A stretch of DNA of 64,000 nucleotides from Rehmannia glutinosa (GCA_016081115.2 CM071924.1:92208616-92272615), one strand, 5' to 3'; shown: positions 32,528 to 44,973, numbered from the stretch's first letter. Translations and numbers: made by a program. The notes: generated by a model not told the origin, from the sequence alone.

Positions 32528-35000
32528 GGGAAAATTGCACAATTGGTCCTGCATTTATTGGGTGTTGTAATATTAGTCTTGTAACTTATGAAGTTGCAAT
32601 TTTAGTCCTATGAAAATTTTGTCCTAGTAAAAATAATATTATTAATTCTGTAAATTTTAGGGTTTGATACTTTTGGTCTTGTACTTTTTATTTGTGATAC
32701 TACTCTCTATCCTATTAGTCAAATCAATATATTTTCAAATTTGTATCGTTTTTGTATTTCCATAATTATAAAATAATGCATGTAGAACTCATATCTCGGA
32801 TTTGATCCGCATTCATAACTCTAAAATTCTTCTCTTATTAAGCAGTTCATAGTATCAATGATAAATAAATTCAACTCATAAATTAAAAAAAAACATATAC
32901 TTTGATACCATTTTTTACTTGATATCAGATATATTGAATATTTTGGCTACTAATGATATCTATATATAATATATAAAAACAGAATAGTGCTATTTTGGGA
33001 AATTTCCCGCCAAAATGCACTTGCTAAATATGAAAATGTTTGACATTTTTGTGTATTAATTAATTAGTAAAATGTTGGGTATTTTTTGACATTAAATAAT
33101 AATCACTGTCCTCAATGCACTATATTTACAATACAGTTGGGTCTTAGCTCTTCATTTAAATGCAGAGTTCAAATTCTTTTGATCTTCGTGTTTTGTCTGA
33201 AAGAGTAATTGTTTGTTACATAAAAAACTGTGTTCATTAATTAAAATGTGTGTTCTCCCTTAAATGCAGGTTCAATTAATTTTTAAATTTTTTTTTGGAA
33301 AAACTCTTCAAATTTCGTCGAAAGAGTAATTGTTTGTTATATAGAAAATTGTTCCAAATAAAAGTTAAAGCATTGGGCAGCTCTAAATGTAATTAATAAC
33401 CTTCAAATTCAACTTTTTTTATACCAACAAAAAAATTAAACAGTAGTATTGTTGAATGCATATATATTGCAAGTTGTATTGAGCAACACAAAATAATCCT
33501 TGAAAAATGATGTTATAAGCAAATATAAATAGGTCCATTCATTCCTTCAAAACGCAAGCATTCTAAGCATTAGAAAAAAGATCAAGATACAACTGCAATT
33601 TCAATATCACAAACAGATTGCTGCAAAAAGACCCCTTTATTCAGTATAGCTAGAAACATCTAGCGCAATGCAGTGGGCATTGAAACTTTGAGCACTGTAA
33701 TTATAACGTACCTGCATATGGAGAACAACTCAACTATATCCAATTTAGAGTGCAATTTTCATGATGCAGAGGTATGAAACTATAATCTTTTTTTTCATTC
33801 TGCCCTCTTTTTTCACTGTATTATACTCGCTCAGGTAGTCAGGTGTATTCTATCTAACTTATGAGATCATTGAAAATTTCAAAAAGAAGTAGACATTATT
33901 TACTTTGAATAAAAAGTTCCCACACGACTTTATTAAACATACATGAGTTGTGACAGGCACTGGGGATAGCTAATGTGGTACACTAATGGATTTGAAGAGG
34001 GCAACAACTCCGCCCTGCCAAAGTAATGACCTTCATGTTGGCTGTGTTTTATTTGTAAGGTGAGTGAAGTCCAAGCTTTAGGGAAATTACTTTAAATTCT
34101 TAATGTTTCTAATCATTTAAAACAATTTTCTTATGTACAATCAACAATTCGAAAGTTAAAACGGACCTGGAATGAGAAAATATATATATATAGGTTAGTA
34201 ATTACAAAAGTAACAAAAGCTACCCCTAAAGTTCATATACAATTAAATTTGTATTTGTATCATCCAATAACTATGAATTGGGTTATCCATGAGAAATTTC
34301 AGGCCCATTTAAGGTTTAGATTTTAATTGTTGGAATAGGATAATTAATTTTTACAACTTTAGCAAATTTTCATCTTTCCTAATTTATTATAATGTTATTT
34401 CGTTATTTTGTTTTTATTTTATTATTATGTTGTCCAATCTATTTTTTTATATTTATGTTTTAGTTTTTTTTTTTTGAATGAAACATTCATAGAGAATCGT
34501 GCTTGGTTTATTGAACATCCCCAACCTACGTATTAAGAATCAATGCTCGGTTTTATTTGAACATGATAGTTCTCTATATATGGAGTAAAAAGTTAAAAAC
34601 TATCTGAGAATCAATATATATGAAATGAAATGAAAAATCAAAGTATTTAATGAATGAGTTTCCTTGAAAAAATAATCTATCTTTAGGTATTAATTTTTAT
34701 TTAATTTTTATACATTGCACTCACTAAAAAAACTTATTTTTTGTTCATATTATTTAGCATCCCGTGCATCGCACGGGTAGAATACTAGTTTTGGAAATAA
34801 ATGAAACCTTGAAATAGCTCTCATGACCAAATTTGCACCAACATAAAACTTATAAGATCAGAGTTGTACAAATCTAAAACTTAAATGACCAAAACTGTAA
34901 ACAAATCAAACCATACATGACTAAAATCAAAATGTCAAAAGTTGTAGGACTAATATTGTAACAGCCTATAGATACATGACTAATTTTGTATCATTCTCAT
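32528..35000. mobile_element. Inverted-repeat element (family 2 ends) split by a Helitron
   Basis: The left arm (32528 to about 32640) reads ATTGCACAATTGGTCCTG...GTTGTAATATTAGTC. The right arm, reverse complemented (about 34900-35000), reads ATACAAAATTAGTCATG...GTTACAATATTAGTCC, matching over about 90 bp. The Helitron at 32959-34788 lies between them, so the original element was about 640 bp. Target duplication not clear. Related sequence occurs at 42940, 44205, 53950, 55580 and 62405. Confidence 0.6.
32959..34788 (+). mobile_element. Non-autonomous Helitron, 1830 bp
   Basis: The 5' end is TCTATATATAATATATAAAA, of the TC type usual in plant Helitrons, preceded by A. The 3' end is CTAG (34785-34788), seven bases after a perfect hairpin CCCGTGCATCGCACGGG (34761-34777), followed by T. 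Insertion between A and T without target duplication, 5' TC, and 3' hairpin plus CTRR together define Helitrons. No Rep/helicase ORF is present. No captured gene fragment recognised. Confidence 0.88.
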
Positions 35001-35242
35001 AATTTATAATTGTGGGAATTTCCCAAGAAAAAGTAGATCTATTATTTAATATATAAGAAAGCTTCCCAAAAAGAAAGAAATAAATAGTTTTTTTAAGAAA
35101 ATTATGAAGAATCTTCTAGAAATTATTAAGATATTCATATGGAAGTTTCCTAAATTATCTTTAATAAAATCTAATAGTATATACTGAGAATATAGTATGA
35201 AAAAAATAATAGGATCACTCTCTATCATTGGATGTTTTAAAT

Positions 35243-36138
35243 GGGGAGAATTTCATAATAGGATCCAAATTTAAGAAAATATATCATTTCAAGACCCACA
35301 ATTTCAACCTTCTCAAATCAAGATCCAGTTTTTATTTTTTTCTCAAATTGGGCTCTCCCTCAAATTTTGGATTTTCACTTCAAGACCCAAAATTTCAACC
35401 TTCTCAAATCAAGACTCAATTTTTATTTTTTTTATCAAATCAGGACCTCCCCCAAATTTTGGGCTCGCAATTCAGGTTTTTAAATTTAACAAAAAGAGAA
35501 ACATTAATGTAATCTATCACACCAGCCACAAAAATTAATTTTCTTTCTCTTTTTATTTTTTTGCTCATTCCTTTTTTCCTAATCGATACTTGTTTTAAAC
35601 TGTAAAATTCAATTATAATTTGGATATATTATTTTTTTAGTAACTAAAAAATATTTTACTACTTTTTCATTCATAATTTGGTATATCTTATTTTTTAGTA
35701 ACCGATAAATATTTTACGGCTTTTTTCATCTTGTTAGCTACATACATTTATATTTATAGATCTTGGTTTCTACACGTTAAACAAAATTGATAATAAGTAT
35801 GGATCGGTAAAAAAGATGAGCGAAAAAACAAAAAGAGGAAGAAAAATATTTTTTGTGGTTGACGTGATAGATTACACTAATATATTTTTTTGGTTAAATT
35901 CTAAAACTTGAAGGAGAACCCAAAATTTAGGGGAATGCCATGTTTGAGAAAAAAAATAAAAAATGGGTCTTGATTTGAGAAGGTTAAAATTTTAGGTCTT
36001 GAAGTGAGAACCCAAAATTTGAGGGAGAGCTAAATTTAAGAAAAAAATAAAAATTGGATCTTGATTTGAGAAGGTTGAAATTTTGAGTCTCAAAATGATA
36101 GATTTTCTTAAATTTGGATCCTATTATGAAATTCACCC
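35243..36138. mobile_element. Mutator-like MITE, 896 bp, with 9-bp target duplication
   Basis: The left end GGGGAGAATTTCATAATAGG and right end (reverse complement) GGGTGAATTTCATAATAGG begin arms of about 300 bp that each repeat the phrases GATCC/ACTCAA, TTTCAACCTTCTCAAATCAAG and CCCAAAATTTGAGGGAGAG. A perfect 9-bp repeat GTTTTAAAT flanks it (35234-35242 and 36139-36147). No transposase. Confidence 0.9.
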
Positions 36139-36147
36139 GTTTTAAAT

Positions 36148-38008
36148 GTACACCGTACATAAAGAGACGATTAATATAAAAAGGAACAAGTTATCATTTG
36201 TAACAAAGAACAAAGCTAAGAAAGAAAGAAAGTTATCCATTTGTTAAACCACATAATTCTTGGTCTTTGTCCTTCACATCATGTTCATATTCCACTCTTG
36301 TTCATGTCTTCATAATCCCTTTCCTTCTAATTCTTCTCATGCCTTACACTCCTCTTTAATTCCTACAAGTACTCTAACATCATATCTCATCCAATGATTA
36401 CAATCCAATGATTATAGATCAAGATCCAAAAACTTTACCATAGAACAAACTCTGTCTAATTCTCTTTGGAAGTCAGCTATGGACTCTGAATATTCAGCAC
36501 TTGTTAATTAACCATATTCCTATAAAAAACAATGTTCCTTGGGCAAATAATCAAGCCTGCTTTTAATATCCATCATAAATTTGGTGTCCATGTAGGAGAA
36601 TGGCAAAGTGATCCTCATATAATTCTCATATAATCGCTCATGAATGAGAGAAGCGGTGATTATCATATGGTAACTAGCCACTGTCTAGCAAACCACTACA
36701 ACAATCATCATCTTGAAATCACGACTTCTAAGCTTGATTCTAGTCTTGAATTTGGTTTTGAAAGTCATAATACTTGGATTCTAGTTCTTTACACAGCTAG
36801 CAACAACAGTTGGAGATCAAATTTTATTTTATACAATAATAAAATAAAAACATATTATATATCAATACAATATCAACACACATTATTAAACATCCCTAAA
36901 TACATAATTAAATCCTAATTTTTTTTTATTTGCGGGAGCCCTCAATCACTATCTTTTAGATGCACACTGGGTAACCTATAATCCTAATCTTTTTTATTTT
37001 GTTTTCGATAATGTGGGAACGTTGAGTCATTACCCTTCATTTACGTATATATTGGGTAACATACTATTATAATATATTTAAACTTTTAGAAGTTCTCTTG
37101 TATATCACGATAATTATCTATAAATAACTTTATACTAAATTTTTGTACAATTGTTTCTCAATGTATACTAGCAAAAAATTTATGAGAATGCTTCGATTTT
37201 TTTGTCTCATTTACAAAGAAAAAAACAGTCTAGACCAATAAAATAATTTCACCCAAAATCACTTCAATCTCAATATCTAATCAATAACCTATTTAAAATA
37301 AACAAGAATTGATTAACACTAATGAGGGGTTAAATAATATTTAATTGACTATCACATTAATTTTTAACTCATTAATTTATAATTACCAAATCAAAATATA
37401 AGAAGAGGTAAGAATTTAGCCCAAATTTACATTTTAATATATATATATATATATGAAAACATTTAGGGGGGTAGGGCACCCTCACCTCTAAGGTGAGTCC
37501 GACACCGCTCACAAGTTGTATTCATGATTAAAATCAAGCCGATAAATGTAAAGCAATATGGTTGCAAGAGGGAGGTTTCCAACACCTTGGAACTCACAAG
37601 TGGGTATTTAGGATTAAAACCAAGCCGACATAAAGCAAGGTTGGTTGCAAGTAGGGATGGCAATAGAGGGGGTCTGGGATGGGTTTGGGTAAACCCGACA
37701 CCCCCCGCCCTGCCACAAACTCGCCCCGCCCTGCCATGGACTCGTAACTTGGCGGGTCTTACCCGCCGAACCCGTCCAAGAAAAATTAAACCAGTAACAG
37801 CCTGTGTCACGATGCTACTGATGTGTTTTTACCTTCCAAATTTATCATTAGCAAAATGATATTAAAAAAAGAGTTTTTGAATAACTACTAAATAAAATAA
37901 CACTAATAAATTGCACAAATAAAAAATCACTTTTTGTTAAAGAGAAGAGTAGATGTATGATGTATGTTGATTGTTGACTGTTGAATCAGTGAGTCACACC
38001 ATAGAAAT
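36148..38008. other. Intergenic stretch with a GC-rich hAT-like fragment at about 37645-37800
   Basis: 36148-37440 is AT-rich with no supported gene. 37645-37800 has TAGGGATGGCAATAG followed by GGGTAAACCCGACACC and CCCCGCCCTGCC motifs, a familiar hAT-like terminus. A direct repeat of about 80 bp (AAAACCAAGCCGA / ATCAAGCCGATAAA-GTAAAGCAA) precedes it near 37530-37645. Confidence 0.45.
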
Positions 38009-38955
38009 TGTAAGTATAGGTCCCAAGGGGTGTGGGTAAGGTTTAGAAGAGGGGGAGTTGAATAAACCTTACCAACTTTTTGATTTTAGTCTTTTTTAAA
38101 ATATTACAGAGTTAAATACATAGTTAAGTCATTGGGGGACAGCTAGGTTAGTTAATCAGCAGAGTTAGCCACTCAACAGACTCGAAAGAGCTGTTGATAG
38201 AATAACTCAATTGTTTAGACTAAACATTAACTTGGCTATGATGAAATTTTCAGCGGAAGAATTAACACCATTTAATTTGATTTAAGTTTATTTTAACACT
38301 TGATTTTAGCACCTTGTTAATTATCAGTTGGATAACAAATTATCAGCAGATATAAAGTGATATGCAGAAATAAAATGCTGAAATGTAAATGACACAATAA
38401 TTTTTGTAGAGGTTCGAAGATGGGGTAATTCTTCTACTTCTCTCTTCTCCAACTCTTGGAGGAATCCACTAAGTATTGATCAGAGTACAAAGTAGTTAAC
38501 AGTCCAGATACAAGTCTTGATCACACAGATGACTTGCTCCTTTGGGACTCAGTCTGGAGATACCTTGATCACTCAGCTGGCTTCTCGTCCGACTCAGCTT
38601 CTTCACAGGGCGGCTGCCTTGCTACTTCAGCTAACTTTCTCAAACTTCTTGGATTTGATCACGAAGCCCTCCAATAACTTGAGATTGGTTCGACCTTAAA
38701 CCTTTTTACAATCCTCCTTGGAAAGTAGACCCCTTTTGCTTCTTCAAAAGTTTCAGCTTTAACAGTTTGAAGTTGTCTTTCCTTCACAGCTTAGTGTTAG
38801 ATCGATTTCCTTCGAGATATAGGCTTGAGGATTTGCTTGAATAACTTGAGAATATATTGCAGGTTACAGTTTGAATAATTGCTTGATTGTTCGCGGTTCA
38901 GGTAACCCACTCTCAAAGAGATTCCTCAGCCTTTTATAGTGAACTTTCAAAAATC
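38009..38955 (-). repeat. LTR of a decayed copia element
   Basis: The plus strand begins TGTAAGTATAGGTCCC; on the minus strand it therefore ends in CTTACA. A minus-strand TATA box (CACTATAAAAGG) lies at about 38930-38945. It runs directly into integrase-coding sequence on its right, so its U3 start and everything from RT to the polypurine tract are deleted. Confidence 0.6.
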
Positions 38956-40743
38956 TGCCCGGTGAATAAAGTGTTGTCGTTTGATGAATAATACCCGAAT
39001 CTGAGCAAAATTCATCAAATGGAGCTCAATATTCTCCACCTATATCGCTTTGAATTATCTTGATTCGTTTGCTAAGTTGATTTTCAACCTTATTCTTATA
39101 GCTTTTAAAAGATTCTAAGGCATCATCTTTACTTCTCAAAAGATATACATAACAATATCTTGTGCAATCATCAATAAAAGTAACAAAATACTCTTTCTCA
39201 CCTCTAGTTTGCACAAACTTTAAATAATATATATCACTGTAAATTAACTCTAGAGGTTCTGTATTTCTTTCCACCGAGTGGAATGGTGTTTTGGCTATTT
39301 TTGCCTCAACACAAATTTCACACTTGTGTTGCGAATCTATTTTAAAATTAGGTAGTAATTCGAAGTTTACTAACCTTTTCAAAGTGTTAAAATTCACATG
39401 TCCTAATCTAACATGCCATAAATTTGAACACTCAAGCAAATAAAGAAGCATTAATTTTACTGCTTTCAAAGTTTCGGAGTACATTCATTACATTCATCTT
39501 GAACAATTTATTATCTAAGTACCCCTTCCCTATGAACTGTCCATTTTTCATTAGTACAAGCCTTTGAGTCTCAAATACTAGTCTAAACCCTACCTTGACC
39601 AACAACGATCCTGACACTAAATTCTTCTGGATTTTTGGAACATGAAGGACATCAACAAGGGTCATCTTCTTGCCCGAGATCATCTTCAGTACCACCTTGC
39701 CAAGACCGACAGTTTCAGAAGTTGCATGATTCTCCATGTATAAATTCCTCTCGTTGATAAGAGTATACATTGAGAACATGTCTTTGTCGAAGTATATGTG
39801 GCGTGTAGCATCTGTGTCTACCCACTATTCTCTCGGTTATCCACCATGTAGCACTTGTTGGCTTCAAACACAACAGCCGAGAGATTAAGCTCGGACATAT
39901 CAATTGGGACTAATGTATCCTCGGTCACATGCACCTGGTTCCGATTGGCTTTCTTAGGAAGACGACAATCTTTAGCCTCGTGATTCGCTTACCACAGTTG
40001 AAGCAGTTCCTTTTGAACTTTTTAGCCTTCCCATATTTCTGACCATTCCCTGGGTGCTTTTTCTTCTTGCTTGCATTGGGCTCCACCAAATTTGCCTTTG
40101 CCTCCATTGGAAGCTTGCCAGACTCAATTTTCAGACTTGTGATTGTCTTCTTCAATTTAGCAATCTGACAATTAAGTCTTCAAGCTCCATCTCCTTCCGC
40201 TTATGTTTCAGGTGATATTTAAAATCCTTCTACAGAGGCGATAGCTTCTCGATAATAGCAACTACTTGAAAGGATTCACTCAACACCATTCCTTCTGCAA
40301 TTATATCGTGCAGAATAAGCTAGATCTCTTGAACGTGGCTAATCACCGTCTTGGTGTCAACCATCTTAAAACTCAGGAATTTGCCGACAATAAATTTCTT
40401 TGTGCCAACATCTTCCGTTTTATAGTTTTTCTCTAAATAGCTCCACAACTCTTTAACAATTTTTTACCGAACAATACACATTATATAATGTGTTATCCCA
40501 TCTATTGAGAATGTAGTTCTTGCATAGGAAGTTGCTTTGACTTCAAGCATCGAATGCCATTCTCTTTTCTTTATCAGTCTCCTCTTCCCCCACAGTTGGC
40601 GCATCCTCCGTCAGGAAACGAGCAAGGTTCAGAGTAGTAAGATAGAACATCATCTTCTGTTGCCATCTTTTAAAATATGAACCACCAAACTTCTCTAGTT
40701 TCTCCCCCGGTGCTGGTGCTGGAACTGATGATGTTGAAGCCAT
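38955..40743 (-). pseudogene. Copia gag-protease-integrase remnant, RT and RNase H deleted
   Basis: Order on the minus strand: gag start [19 protein letters not shown] at 40743 with [13 protein letters not shown]; a damaged zinc knuckle CFNCGK near 40005; the protease/pre-integrase region [17 protein letters not shown] near 39600-39680; then [10 protein letters not shown] and an HHCC-type region ([10 protein letters not shown]) at 39300-39460; and integrase core blocks ([20 protein letters not shown]) at 39026-39240, continuing frameshifted (GIIHQTTT) to about 38955. At least four frameshifts and stops. Confidence 0.8.
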
Positions 40744-41280
40744 TTGATACACACATCAATTTCGTCTTAAACTGTTGGAAAAATAGGATAGTGTATATCG
40801 AATGGCTGAAATAAATCGAGCAGAGTAACAGTATGAAAGTCGAGGCAATAGTTGACGAAATTTCCCAGCTCATGGTGTTAACATAAACTAGCAATCGTCT
40901 CCCAAGATACAATGACTTACGTCTTGTGATAACAACACTACAAATCACAATACACTTCGAACTTTATAGTGTTTTGAACTCTTAGAACTTATGCATAATG
41001 CTAGGGGATTTTGAATTTTTCAAGTGATGAAATAAGTTCTGGGGACTGACTTTTATAGAGCCTCGTATGCCTTTTCAGACTGTCCAGATCGCATCCACGC
41101 TCCTCAAAGATCCTCGCGACGATGCGTACGTTCAAAGTGCAAAGTGCAAAGTGCGCCTCTGATCTATGTGTGACGTGCGTAGGACCAACTCCAGATCCGG
41201 CTCTGGCTCGGATGGTGTTCTGCACCGTCCGCGGTGCTTTTTGAGGTAGCCATAGGCTGGTCAAAATTGACTTGGTCCAC
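40744..41280 (-). other. Possible 5' leader and LTR remnant of the copia element
   Basis: A minus-strand TATA-like CTCTATAAAAGTC lies at about 41050-41063 upstream of the gag start. It does not resemble the LTR at 38009 and no tRNA-Met primer site is seen, so this assignment is tentative. Confidence 0.3.
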
Positions 41281-41679
41281 TAGGGTATACCATAAGGAGC
41301 TCCACATGATTACTCCTTATTAGTGGTGAAGCTCTTTATAAACTAGTCAAACATTTAGTATGTTTCCTGTGTGGGATATGACTTTCCATATTCCCACCCT
41401 TTTATATTCCATATATATAAAAGACATTTTAAGTTGACAACTTCATGCATTTATTTCTCATTTACCCGACATTGGTTTTGAGGAATTCAAAATGCTAAAC
41501 TCATCTACCCATGGTGTAGATTACATTTATCTCATTTATTTCACACATCGAATAAACGAACCCACTTAATAATTGGTCAAAATCAGGTCAAAACCCAATT
41601 TCTTAAAAACTAATTTCAACAGTATTTTGTTTACTTCATCTCCGAAAATGAATTTGGAAGGATTTTCCGATGCGGATTG

Positions 41680-42120
41680 AGCCAACTCACTTGATGATAG
41701 ACAGTCTACTAGCGGATATTGTATTTTTCTTGGCTCGAATCCCATATATTGGTTTTCCAAGAAACATAATATTGTGGCTAGAAGCACAACAGAGTCAAAA
41801 TATCAAAGTTTAGCTGCTGCAACAACTGGTCTTGTATGGGTGAAACTTTTTTTTTTTTTTTTTTTCTGAACTTGGTCTCACATTAGCATCTCCTACTATT
41901 TTTTGGTGTGACAATATGGGTGCCACTCACTGCCACACAATTACCTAGAAACAATACCGTACATTGTTGATCATAACACTAGCGTGGAAATTGGAGATTT
42001 AAAAACATTAGTTTGGTACTTGTTTCAAATATGTTTTTTTGCCAACACATAGTTCAATAAAGTATTCATAACGACTCACGAAATGAAGTTGCCAATGTGT
42101 GATGCTTGTACAGTTAGTCA
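41680..42120 (+). pseudogene. Copia RNase H fragment
   Basis: The plus strand reads GYCIFLGSNPIYWFSKK then VARSTTESKYQSLAAA at 41705-41830, diagnostic of the end of copia pol, followed by frameshifted FFGVTIWV-like sequence (CDN block) near 41895-41925. A T-run of about 20 nt (41847-41866) interrupts the frame. Orientation is opposite to the copia remnant at 39-41 kb, so it belongs to another insertion. Confidence 0.7.
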
Positions 42121-42127
42121 GTGTTAG

Positions 42128-42600
42128 CTACTGGTGCATCTATATGGAAAAGCACATTCGACGGTTGGTATGTTTTCAACATATTTAGTAGCTTAGATTA
42201 CTTGCATTTGCTTTTGTTGGCCATAGTGTGACATTAAAGATTCAAGAAATATTCGATCGATACCGGAAAATTTATCGAAGAATCCAATGTGGAGTGTGTA
42301 ATTGTGGCCTATAGTGTTGTGGGATTATGTTATTTTCCTGCAATATCTGGATTTTGGGCTTTTGGTAATACTGTGGAGAATGATATGCTACTTTCATTGG
42401 GCATCCAAATTGGCTCATGAGTCTGGTTAAATTTATGGTGTTAGTCCATGTTCTTGGAAATTATGAGGTATTTATATCATAGTATGTTGAGTACTAGCTT
42501 GGCCTATTAAAAGAGCTATATAATTGAAAATATTAAAGTTTCTGCTCTTTGATTTCTTTTGTTGCGATTTTTGGAGGATTTAATCTTAATTTAGAAATGT
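42128..42600 (+). pseudogene. LHT-type amino-acid transporter pseudogene fragment (upstream copy)
   Basis: Frameshifted plus-strand pieces read AFAFVGHSVTLKIQ (42203-42245), IPENLSKNPMW (about 42260-42292), VGLCYFPAISGFWAFGN (about 42312-42370), HPNWLM and VLVHVLGNYEVF (to about 42475). These follow the lysine/histidine transporter (LHT) order AFAYAGHNVVLEIQ, PSKVPMW, CYFPVA-GYWAFGN, KPxWL, VIHVIGSYQVY. A frameshift at about 42295 and others make it non-functional. LHTs belong to the same AAAP superfamily as the neighbouring GAT1 gene, but this fragment is not derived from GAT1. Confidence 0.75.
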
Positions 42601-43663
42601 TCTAAAAAGTGCTACGCACTAGATGGTGACAAGTTGAGGGCTAGTGTTAAGGTGGGGCTTGGGCAGGGATAAACGGAGATTTTTATAGCATAATTTTTCA
42701 GTTTATAACTTTTCTTGTTTTTGTTTTATGTATTCCGGTTTTTGCCATGCTTGTTTTTGACAAGATTGAGTCTGCTGGTACATAAGTGGGACTACGCTTC
42801 TGGACAATGCCTTCATCTTGTTGCACGTAGCATATATGTTGTTAACTGTTCTAACTTTCTTAAGATCCATATATATAATTTACATCTAAACTTGTAAATT
42901 AGTAGATATGTTTTTGGTTGTCATGGTGATTTATATGGGATAATTTCCGAATTGGTTGTAAGCCATTTGGACCAAATTTACACTAATTTAAATCATAAAG
43001 GACTATAATTGCACAAATCTAAAACTACGGGACTAAAATTTTAAAAAAAAACATACTGGACTAAAATTGCAATCTTAGAAGTTATGGGACTAATATTGCA
43101 TGACCTCTATAGATGCAAGACAAATTTTGTATTTTTTCTTTATTTTTATTATGTGGGGCGCTATTTGCACCTCCAAAAATTCTAAATACATACACCTTCA
43201 TATAATTTCAAAAATATCATTAGTTTAAAAAACCATAATACTCTTACCCACATAAAGAAGTTCTAGAATCTAAATACACACAATCAAATCTCTAAATACA
43301 CCACATCTTTTATTAAAGCTTATAATCTTCTTCCCCACACCTAACCACATTTTTTTTCTTTGAACAAATATGAAACCTTTTTCCATAAACCTTAAATTTT
43401 CCAATACATACATTGTTGCAAATATGGACAACAAATAATTCATATTGATGAAATATAAATATCGCCTTAGTTTACACCTTAAAGTATGTTATTTCTCCAT
43501 TTTACTCGTTTTTCTGATTTAAAATTGCATTTGAATAACAACGACGACAATTATCGCATGCAATCATGGTCGTGTTATTGTGCTATGAGGCGCAATGGCA
43601 CGAGCATAATTGTAACTTTCTCGTGTCATGACTCATATGAGGCATATTGACACGATCAAGGTA

Positions 43664-43693
43664 ACTCGATCGTGTTTTGTGGCACGATCGAGT
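43664..43693. other. Perfect 11-bp hairpin in a GATCGTG-rich block
   Basis: ACTCGATCGTG and CACGATCGAGT flank an 8-nt loop. The surrounding 43560-43730 repeats CACGA, GATCGTG and CGTGTCAT motifs. The downstream duplicate has one change in the stem. Confidence 0.6.
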
Positions 43694-44204
43694 ATATCGT
43701 CGTGCCATTTGTGCCTTCGTGTCATCTATCGTATTCTTCCCTATACCCAAACCTTAAAAAAAAAAAAACCTTTGTAATGCCATAATTCAAAGCAAACCCA
43801 ATTATTCAACACATTCCCAACAATTACCCCAACTATATGTGCAAAATTAAAGTAAAAAATTACATTCAAAATTAAAGAAAATATTCATATCTTCTTATGT
43901 TGTTGGAACTTTTTCCGCCGCCACCGCCCCGGGTATATGACCTGGGAGTGTATTTGAGAAGAAACAATGGAAGGATAAAATAGAAAATTACAGGGAGAGT
44001 ATTTACTATTTAGTAAATAGGTTTTGTTTTAAAAAGGAGGTGAAGATGTATTTAGTAGATATGTGTACTTAGAAAAATAAAATAAAATAAAATAAGATTT
44101 TCCAAACAAATTAATTGATATGGAACTTGTTCGCTAAAAAGTTGAACAATAACTCTAACTACGCTTTTTTAAAAAGAAAAAGAAAAAGAAATTATTAACT
44201 GTAA

Positions 44205-44545
44205 ATCCAAATGAGTTACATATTGGATCTTGTAAGTATTATGTGGCAATTTAGGTCTTGTAAATTAAATTTTTGTGTAATTTTGGTCCAATAATTTTTA
44301 TTTCTTTCAGAATGAAAAATGCACAAATTTAGAAAATATGGGACCCAAATTGCACAAAAATAAAATTTTACGAGACCGAAATTGCTATACTTAGAGGACC
44401 AAACATGACATATGTTTATACTCATGGGACCAAAATTTATTGCTACACACAAAATGGGACCAAAATTTATTGCTACACACAAAAATTACAGGACCCAATA
44501 TGCAACTTTCTATATTTACAGGGCTAAAATTGTAATTAAACCTTT
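44205..44545. mobile_element. Family 2 inverted-repeat sequence in the GAT1 promoter (upstream copy)
   Basis: Repeats of GGACC(C)AAAATT and TTTAGGTCTTGTAA on opposite strands make an inverted structure about 240 bp before the exon 1 ATG. The downstream equivalent is about 55580-55965. Confidence 0.45.
44424..44485 (+). repeat. 30-bp minisatellite, two units
   Basis: Unit GGGACCAAAATTTATTGCTA plus CACACAAAAT; starts at 44426 and 44456. The downstream copy of the region has three units. Confidence 0.85.
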
Positions 44546-44780
44546 CTTTTATTATTCAAAATGTGGAATATAATTATACAAATCAAATTGGCAAATTATT
44601 AAAACATGAAAAATTGTCCCCAATCAAGAATTTTGTTGCATCCAAAGAAGTCAAAAACAAGCTGTTACAATCCATATTTGACTTTCCTTGCTCCTCATCG
44701 TATCCTCCTGTTACCGATATGATACAATATAACTTCCCCACGCAATCCTTCAATTTCCTGAAACCAGAAATTGGTTTCCA

Positions 44781-44973
44781 ATGGCGTTTCGAGATTCCGA
44801 AACTGAGAATAGCGTCAATGATGAAGTAGCAGTGGAAACAGAAACTGTAACTGATGAGCACGAAGGTAGAGGCACTTGGAGACACGCCGCTTTCCATGTC
44901 GCCACCATCATCGCCACCCCCGCCGCCTATGCTCCGCTCCCCTTCGCCGTCGCCTCACTCGGCTGGTCACTCG
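44781..44973 (+). pseudogene. Duplicate of GAT1 exon 1 with intact donor site
   Basis: The translation is identical to GAT1 exon 1 (64 codons plus one base), from MAFRDSETEN to SLGWSLG, and the donor GGTGAGTAA is preserved. No exon 2 follows before the downstream copy; the next GAT1 exon is at 58081, about 13 kb away. Translated without splicing it would stop after 66 aa. It could act as an alternative first exon if a long intron spanning the retroelement and the downstream exon 1 were spliced, or it may be inert. Confidence 0.9.

Noticed and set aside
36640..36918. 92-codon ATG-started frame
   Set aside because: No recognisable domain, AT-driven composition and no supporting splice sites or neighbours.
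44583..44897. 104-codon minus-strand frame over GAT1 exon 1 (and its duplicate at 56003-56317)
   Set aside because: It is antisense to a clear exon, has no family resemblance and is explained as a shadow of the promoter and exon.
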